A DNA stretch of 64,000 nucleotides from Sanderia malayensis (taxonomy: Eukaryota; Cnidaria; Scyphozoa; Semaeostomeae; Pelagiidae): positions 372,001-436,000 of the forward strand of contig RQOL01000531.1 of assembly GCA_013076295.1 (NCBI GenBank). Direction: 5' to 3'. Positions 47,367-57,400 of the stretch are shown here, one piece after another. The stretch's first letter is position 1, and every line of letters starts with the position of its first letter. Made by a program: the position numbers and the translations under genes. Below the pieces are notes generated by a model, which was not told where the DNA came from, did no database searches, and saw only the letters and a program-made list of their open reading frames with translations.

Positions 47367-48324
47367 ACCAGCCCAGGTCAAATTGCTTAATTAGAATTCC
47401 AGGCGCATGTAATAAAACTCACTGCCGTTTGAAATACATCAAACTGCACAACATAAACATCTACATGCATGTCGAATTCACAGAAGTCACTTCTTGGGTG
47501 GCGCCTCATTCGAAGGGAACATATTTTTGGGAGGAGTTTTACCCAAATATGTATAATGATTGTATAAACTAATATATTGTTACCAATTTTTGTGAAGACT
47601 TACAACATGCTTAACTAATCGTCGGTTAGAACAAAACAAAAAAGCGCAGTTAGGTACAAACTTGCATTGCCAACGCATTGAACTGCACGACTGGTTTACA
47701 ATGCATATCACCAAAAATATGCCCCTTGACAAAGGCAGTCATTTCATCGATAGCATCGGTACACTGTACAATGACTATGGCTGTTCATCAAGGGAAATCA
47801 CAACGATAGGCAATATAGTTATACCCCAAGAAATGGGATCTCCTGAGGGACCGATGAGAATTATTTGAAGTATCCGAGGTTCTAGTTATGGCGGGTTTCT
47901 GTTATCGGGACTTTACTATATACTATGCGAGTATGGATATGGACTAACAGTTCTTGTGATCACAAGTTGGATACCTCTTTCTCATACCGTTGTCTATTTA
48001 AAGATTATAAAGGAATTGCCCTTACCATCTATATCAACGTCAGTTCCCTACTTTATAATCACTATAATGTGTTACCAATAATGCGATCCTTGCCTGTCAT
48101 TAACACGGTCTAATTTCATGGAAGCATTTAACAAGTGCTTCTCTATTAGGCGTAATACCCAACGAAAATGCTTTCAAAATTCAAATGGAAAATTAACGTC
48201 ATGTTTGATTTTGCCCTCTGAAGTGTTTTTCTACCCAAAGTTTCACCCACAGTAATTGCGGTTGTTGTGTCCTGTATTTCCTTCTATTCATCGGCTCGAA
48301 AAGTACATTTAAACCGTTTGCTTG
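47367..48324. other. Intergenic DNA, nothing recognised
   Basis: AT-rich with no supported gene or complete repeat between the 58-bp repeat copy and the hAT MITE. Confidence 0.4.
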
Positions 48325-48332
48325 CATACAGT

Positions 48333-48758
48333 CAGGGCCGCATTTAAGTCAGTTGGGGCCCTGGGCCTAAAATTGATTTGGGCCCCTTGAAATATGTAAA
48401 AAAGTTTTTGTGTCACGTGTATAGTCCTCAGTACCCTGTAAGCATAATTTTATTGGCACACTAACAACTTGCTAACGGAAATAAAGTTAAAAGAAAATCA
48501 CGATTACTGGCTCATGGCGCCAAACTCAGTTTATGACATCCAGCTTCAAGGAATAATGTATCATTTAGAGCATCACATATTGTCAAAAAATGAAGCCACT
48601 GTGTTGTTTGAAGACATTACTTCTCAATTCAAACACAAGAATAAAATCAACAACAGTTCATGGGTTTTTCGAAATTTTGCTCGGGGCCCCCTAAATCCAA
48701 GAATCTTAGGGGGCCCCTGGGCCCGGGCCCAGTTGGCCCATGGGTAAATGCGGCACTG
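48333..48758. mobile_element. hAT-type MITE with perfect 8-bp duplication
   Basis: The ends are CAGGGCCGCATTTA and TAAATGCGGCACTG, extended by GGGCCC-rich subterminal sequence. CATACAGT flanks both sides exactly (48325-48332 and 48759-48766). The 426-bp body has no transposase. Confidence 0.9.
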
Positions 48759-48766
48759 CATACAGT

Positions 48767-51176
48767 GGTGCTAAGAAGCATTTCTACTAACGCCTTCTAT
48801 TTTAAAGCCCTCTTGAAATCATCAAAAAGATTCAATAAGACACCCCGGGCTTTTCCTCCAAACATTTCCGTGTGTTGATTATGGCAATCGTAATTATAAT
48901 GGCGATTAACTTGATTCTGATTGTGAATTTCAGAGCTTCGGATTTTGATACTTAAATTGCAAAAATTGAACTTGATTAAGCATCAAACTAGAAACATATT
49001 TTCGATGATAACTTGACAAGTTTCCATAGCAACAATACCAACATTAATCACAGCATACTGTTTACTTTCTTTGGGTCCCTCTCAGATGTCATGTGTCTCG
49101 AGGCAAATGTCGCTTAGTACCATTTTAAGCATATCAAACAGTAAACCTGCGTTGTGGACACCTTGTCTTAAACAATCACAGTTCAGTTAAGAAAAAGTTA
49201 GGGAAAATAATTTATATCAATCCATGGTACATCTCTGTAAGCAATACAGATTTTCGTATAGCACAATGGGACGGTATATCTTGATGGTATACGGACGGTA
49301 TTTAATGCAACCGCTGCAATTAGTAACCTATTAGTATTCAACTACACTTAGTTAAGGCAGCTTACAATGTGGTAATTTATGGGTTATCGCAAAAACAAAG
49401 CGTTTCCTTTGGATAAAATCGATACAGGAACAGGCAATTTCAGACTGTATTGGTACCGTATTCCCAGTGACATCTAAAAAAAGACGAGGGTGCTTCTTAT
49501 CAATTATTAATTGCAATAAAATCAAGGAGTTCCGTATGCATTTAATTACTCGGTTCTATTAAGGCATTGTAGATTAATTAAGAGATGGAAGACGAAAATA
49601 TTCTTTGCTATATATTTCTATAATATTTATCGACCACCGTTTAGGTGACCATCATGAGCCATGACATCTCTACCAGACAATGTTCCCAGCAAATATGAAC
49701 GAACTGCGCAAGAAATGAGACTTGTTTACTAATTTGCAATATGCAATACTTCTCCTAAATTGCCGAAAAAGTCAAAAATAAGCCTTCAAATCGATTCTAT
49801 CGCAGAAACTCTACAATACAGCCTACGTTCGGCGACCCTCTGTCTGTGTAACTAATTACGAAACTTTGTCTGGCCAAGGACGAAAGAAGTCCGACATACC
49901 ACAGAGTCGGTCAGTGGCTGGTAAGATTTAGTATGCATCACAGCCTTGGGTGCCGAGAGCCGGGTAGGGTGCAGGGAGTTCAGGGTGAGCCCCTTTGCTA
50001 TCCATACAATTGGTGTTCTTAAACCAAGAAATGGATATTTATGGGCCACTGAGGATTCACTCCCCTCGCCCTTCACCTCTCCCCCCTTGACCCAACTTGT
50101 CTCTATTTTATGTTTGTTATTTCTCGGAATGATTCAGAAGAAGGCATTTCAGTTAACAATTAACTAAATAGTAATCGTAACATTCTTTTTGCAAGTAGTA
50201 TGTAGAAAGAAATTTGGAGACGGTTTACTGCCAACCGTCTTGCCCTATACTTTTGCTGCAAGACGTAGCAAGAAAGATAATGAGAAGAAAAATATTAGGA
50301 CAAAAGGATGGATTTGCTTTGTCTGAGCCTGATATTTCCCCCTGATGTCAAGCAATGGCAAAGTCTGTTGCCGACAAAATGACAAAAATCTAAATCTACC
50401 TTAACCTTTTAATAAGATATGCATTATATGCCGTTATTTATTTCTTGTTTCAGTGATAACTTTACATTTCAAATTTATCATTAAAGATAAAAAAGGTGGG
50501 AATAACCAGGTGGGAATTTTCTTTTAACTATGGAAACAGATTTCCCCTGGTGACAAAAGCATTTTTGCATCGACAGTTTTGGAGCATTTCCTACAACAGC
50601 GACAGTCTAGAAGAATTGATTATGACAGACATTCAATTTGTTCTGTAATAGCAAAACCCAAAGTGACACCTCCCATAGCAATATCAATCTCAAATTCAAC
50701 TGAAATAAATCACAATATAGACAATGAAGAGAAGATATTTCACTTTGGTAGCTCGTATTCAAATTTCAAAGAAGCTCGTATTCAATCTTTTAAGATTTTA
50801 TTTTGAATTGGCCATCAATTGGTCTATGCTGGATAATTACACCAGAGAGGGGGTAAGGGACGTACGTGACAACTGGGTGGTGAGAAAGGTCCACATCTTA
50901 ATCCATTCAATCCTGTTGTTTCTAAAATGTAGGTTTTTTTATTTGGGCGCGGCAATTTTCTTTCGAGAATCAGCCGCGTGCGCAAACAAACCCGGACACC
51001 ATAATGCTTCACAAAAACATCCCCATGTAGGCCATCGGCCGCCTTTTCGATTTAACAAAAAATATCCAGGCTGAGTTTGTAGATTGTTAGATTAAATTAG
51101 ATTAAGTACTCAGGATGTTTATTCGATGCATTGCGACATGAATCGTGGAAAAACAGGCCTTTAGCTGCTGTATTTG
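48767..51176. other. Intergenic DNA, nothing firmly recognised
   Basis: Mostly AT-rich. A 74-codon minus-strand frame at 49852-50076 and overlapping plus-strand frames have no domain I can name. A longer plus-strand frame at 50724-51074 is likewise unsupported. Confidence 0.4.
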
Positions 51177-51390
51177 CCACCCAGCAATTTCAAGTATATC
51201 TTCTTTACGAGGAATTTCAATTAATTACTGAAACAAGTGCTTTAAAATTGCTACATTTTATTCAACCCAAGGCCAGAGCTGCTTAATGGATAACGGACCG
51301 TCAAAAATTTGACTGTACTACAACACACTGCGCTGAAATCCGCAACAAAAATGACGACGCCTTATGTCGCATTAATCACCAAAATCTACA
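51177..51390 (+). pseudogene. Gypsy RNase H fragment
   Basis: One frame, with a single stop, reads QFQVYLLYEEFQLITETSAL, then LLHFIQPKARAA, stop, WITDRQKFD and finally NDDALCRI. This follows the RNase H spacing of gypsy elements from the TDH-AL block to N-ADALSR. The key aspartate of the TDH motif is replaced (TET). It is an isolated relic; no other part of the element was found. Confidence 0.72.
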
Positions 51391-51929
51391 CAGATACGAG
51401 TCATCTGATAATCGCATCGTTGATTGTTTTGTCGGCATTTTCCCGTCATTGATTTTCGTTTGGCTCGCCAACATCACTCCTACAAACGATATACAAATGA
51501 AAGGGCAAGGATTTCCACGACCTCCCCCTTTGTCTGGAAAAACGATGTAAATATACCTTTTCGCATTGGACTTGCTGGGATCAATTGTTTGTCTCTGAGG
51601 GTTTATGTTTATAAAGTATAAAATAGCTTTTACATATATTCGGGGGTTTCAGTTCCCTTAATATATGTAAAAGTTATGTCAATTGATTTCTATTGAAAAA
51701 TGTTTTACACATGACCCTTCCCAGGACGATTATGAGAGAATAGTAATCGGTACTACAATCCAAGAACCTTAATACCTCAATGTTAAGGCGAAGTTAGCTT
51801 ACCTTGGCTGACGCTCTACGCGCTTTACGCTTTACCTTAATTATTTATTTATTTATTTAATTTTGGTGTCCGACAATCAGTTGTGGTTAAAAAACAGGGC
51901 TATGATAAAGTTGCAGCTAATTCTAACTA

Positions 51930-52391
51930 CCGTAAATCCTCGAATAAGCCCCCGGGGGCTTATTTGCAAAAATGAATTTTTGGGTGGAGGCTTATTCGAG
52001 GGGGGGGGGCTTATTCGAGGGGAGGGCTTATTTCAAAGCTTTGCTTTTTCCTCAAAGGTTGACAGAAAAAAGACGACACAATTCTCTCAATCAGCTAAAT
52101 ATTTTTCACAAAGTGCTGTGTGAAGATCTAACAAAAATTATAATTTGTTCATCATCACGAAAATCGCGTTTCTTTTTGCTTTTTGTCTCGAGTCAAAGGG
52201 CGTGATACTGTATAGCTATTGTCCTGTGGGGACTTTCTCAAAATAAGATATTATTCTGCACTTATGCTTCCCTCAAATGAGACCCCATGGGGGCTTATTC
52301 GGGGGGGGCTTATTTGCAAAAATGATTTTTTAGGTGGGGCTTAATCGAGGGGGGCTTATTCGAACGTGGGGGCTTATTCGAGAATTTACGG
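51930..52391. mobile_element. MITE with iterated G-run CTTATTCGAG units
   Basis: The left end CCGTAAATCCTCGAATAAGC has an inverted partner ending at 52391. TA precedes the left end; CA follows the right, a likely mutated TA. Units of GGGGGCTTATTCGAG are repeated several times beside each end, around an AT-rich core. Confidence 0.75.
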
Positions 52392-52464
52392 CAATTGAGA
52401 CTATGAGATTTTAACTAATTCACAAATTTAAAAAAGAATCTTTGACAAGCATGGAAAGCAAATA

Positions 52465-52569
52465 CCGTAGTTACTCGAGTAAGCTAATTTTAATTTCCAG
52501 TAATTTTGGTGCGGTGCTTATTCGGGGGCGGCGATCTTACTGGGGCGGTGCTCACTCGAGTAAATACGG
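52465..52569. mobile_element. Minimal 105-bp TA-flanked MITE
   Basis: The ends CCGTAGTTACTCGAGTAAG and its imperfect complement are flanked by TA (52463-52464 and 52570-52571). Internal units GGTGCTTATTCGGGGGCGG and GGGGCGGTGCTCACTCGAG are condensed versions of the layout in the preceding element. Confidence 0.72.
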
Positions 52570-52621
52570 TATATTCAGATTGTCACAGAGAGAACAAAAT
52601 CACAGTCGAAGCAAATTGGCT

Positions 52622-52828
52622 TTGAATGATTACTCGAAATAATTTACTTCGGAATAAGCAGATAGGGACCAGGGTCATTATCAGCAAACCTCTTGCTTTC
52701 GTTGATTTAGCTTTTTAATTTAGTGTGTTTAAAAGTGCTAAGTTTTTACGACTTATAGAGGTTTGCTGATAATGACCCTGGTTCCTATCTGTTTTTTCCC
52801 AAGTAAATTATTTCGAGTAATCATTCAA
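52622..52828. repeat. 207-bp fold-back repeat
   Basis: The outer arms of about 70 bp are reverse complements (TTGAATGATTACTCGAAATA and CAGGGTCATTATCAGCAAAC on the left arm). The spacer is about 60 bp and AT-rich. No target duplication could be defined. Confidence 0.75.
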
Positions 52829-52847
52829 GACCAAACCTTAAGCTTGC

Positions 52848-53355
52848 AAAAAGTTTTTGAAGATAAATATTTATGTAGAAGACTTTGTTCATTAGGGCCT
52901 GTTCATATGAGCCCGCTTGCCGGGCCAGCTCACTAAGCGAGATAGATGTAAATTCTGTTCATATGAGGAAATTCCGTCCCGCCTACCGAGATAGAGACTG
53001 TAACATGATATTTGTCACTTGAGAAGTTGACAATGAAAACAATGGCTGTACATGCGCAGTTGGCACGTTTCTGGCCCGGTAAGCGGGATGGAGTGTTCAT
53101 ATGGGAAAATTTCCAGCCCGCTTGCCGAGATCTCGGCAGTGCTGCAGTGAGATCTCGCCTGGCGGGCCAGCCCGCTTTCTCATATGAACAGAACACAAAT
53201 TTTGTATGGGATTTGGGGAGCAGGTGAGATCTCGCTGAGTGAGCTGGCTCGGCAAGCGGGCTCATATGAACAGGCCCTTAGAACAGCAAAGTCGTTAAAC
53301 TATAAGTCATTGATGAAATCATTATAATTTTCTTGTGTTTTATATAACTTCAAGT
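52848..53355 (+). repeat. Duplicate of the vWA gene's exon 1/intron 1 junction, interrupted by a MITE
   Basis: 52848-52894 joined to 53278-53355 matches 54485-54610 with few differences (shared TTTTTGAAGATAAATATTTA and GTCGTTAAACTATAAGTCA). The copy begins at the last bases of exon 1 and lacks the signal-peptide coding part. The interruption is the element at 52895-53277. Confidence 0.85.
52895..53277. mobile_element. PIF/Harbinger-like MITE with TTA duplication
   Basis: The ends GGGCCTGTTCATATGAGCCC and its complement are flanked by TTA at 52892-52894 and 53278-53280. The inverted repeats extend about 45 bp with AGCTCAC and GAGAT. The interior has further CATATGA and GAGATCTCG words in both orientations. 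The unoccupied site with a single TTA is present at about 54533. A 3-bp TWA duplication is typical of PIF/Harbinger; no transposase is here. Confidence 0.88.
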
Positions 53356-53629
53356 GATAACGTCCCTAAAGTGATAACGTCATATAACTTTGATTAACTA
53401 CAAAGAAACTAAAAACCAGATACATTTTTAGCTTAAGACCGATGAATAAGATACCAGGTTCAGCTTCGCTGCTTGTATTTTATTTGCAACTGGAAGTGAT
53501 ATTGAAGTTTAAAGTATTCGATTTACACTCTTTCAAGAATATCATTATAACAATATTTTTGCTGTAACTGATTTGTGGCAACCTCCTGATTAATCTATCA
53601 GAACAGAGAAAAAGCTGGCAAACGAATAT

Positions 53630-54046
53630 AGCCCTATTTACACTACACAAACTAACCCGGGTTCGCCCCGGGTTAAGCTAACCCGGGTTAGCTTTTCGTA
53701 GTGTAAATGCAACTAACCCGGGTTCGCCCCGGGTTAAACTAACCCACCTCGAGAGGTGGGTTAGCTTAAAACTAACCCGGGTTAGTTTTACGAAAATGTA
53801 GTGTAAGCGGGAGGCTGGGGCGAACCCGGGTTAGTTTCTAGTATGAGCATGCCCACTCGTGTTGAAAACAACATTTGAATTTTCGGGATCGTTTAGATCG
53901 TATAGTTTACGTGCTTACGCATGTGCATTTCGGCTAACCCAGCTTCGCCCACTGGTGAGCGCTTACACTACAAACGAAAACTAACCCGGGTTAACCTAAC
54001 CCGGGTTAAGTTAACCCGGGTTAGTTTGTGTAGTGTAAATAGGGCT
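53630..54046. mobile_element. Fold-back MITE built of ACCCGGGT palindromes
   Basis: The ends AGCCCTATTTACACTACA and its complement are flanked by TAT on both sides (53627-53629 and 54047-54049). The interior has about nine copies of AACCCGGGTTAG-like palindromes plus CCACCTCGAGAGGTGG, so nearly the whole 417 bp can pair with itself in several registers. No coding capacity is seen. Confidence 0.82.
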
Positions 54047-54426
54047 TATGAAATGATTCATGTCTCAAAAATCTCAAAATACCAGCTTGCCCGCCTTGCA
54101 AATCCCTGTGGAGGCACATAGAAGGTTCCTTTAGTGAGTGTACGTAGGATATGCCTGCGACGACAAGCTTGCGTGTACTTACAGTTGCACATCCCATGTA
54201 TGTGTGTGCGAAGGATGTGCATTGCAGCAGGCACGCTGTGCTCTCAAAAGACACCAAACAAAACGACATATCTCAGACTTCTCTACGTGCTCTAGCTATA
54301 CGAAGCAGGTAGAAAAGCGAGAAATTTTCTGTGATTTGCTTAAAAGTCAACAACCTCACACTGGATTGGATCAGTTGATTCGTTAAACTTAACTGTTTCA
54401 GACAAAGAATCAAATCACTGCAGACA

Positions 54427-57400
54427 ATGGAGATAAACATTTTGAAAGTGTTTTTAGCTACCCTGGCATTAGTTGGCTTGGCTCTGGCAAAAGGTTTTTG
54501 AAGATAAATATTTATGTGAAAGACTTTGTTCATTAGAACAGAAAAGTCGTTAAACTATAAGTCACTGATGAAATCATTATAATTTTCTCGTGTTTTATAT
54601 AATTTCAACAATATTCATGTTTTTTGAAGCTTTGAATGCAAGACTTTGTGAATAAGAGCATGTTTACAATCTTTTTCAAGAGAATAGGATGATTTTCGTC
54701 AATGGAGTGAAACTCCAATCCTGTGTCATTTTTCGAGAAATCTCCCATCAATTCAAAGAAAAAAACTAATTATTTTTCATTTCTGTATTTTTAGCTGCAA
54801 CAAGGTTGCCTTGTGACATACAAGTTGATGCTATGGTTATATTCGAGATACCAAATGAAACATCTTCATTTGAGGCATTCCAACGTTTCTTCCTGGGCCT
54901 CTTCAGAGCTGTTGATCCAAGGCCAAGTTGCATTCAACTGGGATTCATCACCACCTCCAAAGAAGCTCGTGTCATAGCAAATTTGAAATGCAACAACGCT
55001 AGATCAGTTTGCTTATCAAATGCAACACGGAATATTGACGAGTTGGTGCCTCGTTTTCATGGACATGCGAGCAAAAATGAAGTTGATTCTCGACAGAACA
55101 AACTGTCGCTGCTTGAGGCGATTAGACTCGCTAAACTACAGCTAACATCGAAAGATAATGGAGCACGCAGTGAAGTGAAGAAAACACTTGTTCTCGTATT
55201 GACGAATCCATTTGTTAAGGAAGATAGCTTCGCAGCTGATGCCCTAGCCAATGTCCGTGGTCAGCACATTGAAGTGATAGCAATAGGGGTAGGAGAAACT
55301 TACCGGTGGCAGGAATATCTCACGGGGCTTGTCTCTTCCAATCAACTCATGCTACACGTTAACGACTTAAGTGAATTGGCAGAGCAGTCCAGTGTATGGA
55401 CTATCGATTTTCTCATCAAATCCAAAGACACTGCGGGTAAGCGCAGAGATTTTCTTCGACGCTTTTATATTGTGGACAGTGTTCAAGTGCACTTGAATAA
55501 GCTGCGATCAACCCACTACCACAGAGAAGGATGTTGCTCTTCAAGCTGCGTAATAGTAGATTAACATTTAATGATGCCAATGCCAATACACTATACAACC
55601 AACCAACTCTGCTATTAGAACAGGTTGGTTTGGGTGTTAGTATATGATCTTTCCTAGTTTATTAATTCACGTTTTCTCTTCTGTTTATCGCAGGCTTGAT
55701 AAGACACGAGGAACGCCTAGAAGGAACGATCTTAAACGACAAACCACTAAAAACCAACAGAGGTGAGACACTTGAAAAGATTATCATACTTCATATGACT
55801 CCTGATGGCTTGTGGGTTATTATTGGGGATCTCGCAGTGGGTTTTAAGTGGATGAGATGAAGGGTAGGGTTGTTCAAGGCCACACCCTTTAGAACATTGG
55901 CAAACACCTTTCTTGCTAAAAAAATACTTAGTTTTCTGTTTATACTGATGAACAGCTCTGTCCAGAAAAGAAAAAGGAACTTTCATAGAAACATATGTCA
56001 TTGATGACTATATCAGGCAGTAGAGTTCTGATATAAACATATTATTGACAACAAAGTCAAACAAGTCAATGGCCATGCTTGCATGGTGTTAAAGCTACTA
56101 CGTATACGTATGACACGTAAACTTGTGTTATATTACCTATAGCATAATAATGTTTGCCCAGAAAATGTAGGTATTACCCATGTAAGGCATCTCTTATTCT
56201 TTTGCACTGCTGATTTCACAAATTTCAAGCATTTTCATCAAAACTTTTCTTTGCCTATTTTCCTTGCCTGTCTTGATTGTGTTATTTTGTAATTACACTG
56301 TTTAAGGGAACAATATTACCAAGAGGTTATATTTTTCGCTTAATTGAAAACCAAAATTATTTTCCCATAAAGCAAACTTTGTACTATCATCATTACTTGA
56401 TGTGTCGTAGCATACTTCTCTGTCTACCCTACCCTATAGTTTCTATTGATGTGAATGTATATTAGGCTTCATCCTCGATACTCGAACTCTTGTTAGTTTT
56501 GTCCAACATACCTACTTTAGATACAGAATCAGATTACCGTAAAATTATTACCTGATGAATGGAAAAGCACACTCAGACTAAGCTAGCGACACTGTTACCA
56601 ATCGCCATTTTTACTTGCTTTCTAGGTCAATTATACGAAGTGTGCGAGAACGTTGTGGACATTGCTTTCCTTTTAGATTCTTCCAACAGCATTCGTGACG
56701 ACTACAATAAAGCAAAGTTATTCATTGAGAAACTCGCAACCCGCTTTGGCATTTCAAAAGAAGGCTCCCACGCAGGGGTTGTAGTTTTCAGCGCCGAGAG
56801 CCAGGTGAAGACGTTCATCCGCCTCGATCAGTTCTACGATTTGGAAGCTTTTCGAAGAGAGGTTGCACAGTTACCGTTCTACGGTTTTGTTACGAGAATC
56901 GACCTTGCATTGAAGGAGGCGAATCGCTACCTGTTTACGAAGGAGGCTGGCGCCAGAAATGAGGTAAAGAAGCTTGTGTTTTTGATAACCGATGGTAGAC
57001 AGAATCCCGGTCTTAAATTCGGCAAGCGACTTGATCCAGTTCAAACCGCTTCGCCACTGCACGAACGAGGCATTCCAATTTATGCAATTGGTATTGGAAA
57101 CAGAGTGCGCAAGCATGAACTCGTGGAAATTACGCGATCGCCAAGTAATGTGTATACTGTGAAGAATTTTGATCAATTGTTAGACGATGTGTTTGTTGAA
57201 CTGGTTTCAGAACAGTCGTGTACCCATCACTATAGAAAGCGTAAGTCAGTCATGTTCCTTATTCACGTCTGCACTTTCATGTCTTTTAAATCTTTCTGTA
57301 TTTAAATCTTTCGTATCTCATTACAGTCGAGAACAACACTGGTGCTACAGGGAATACAACCAACACTACAGACAAACCTGCAACACTGACCAGAGGTATT

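Noticed and set aside
49852..50167. Overlapping frames on both strands around 50 kb
   Set aside because: They mirror each other in a GC-richer patch and match nothing I can name; possibly part of an unidentified repeat.
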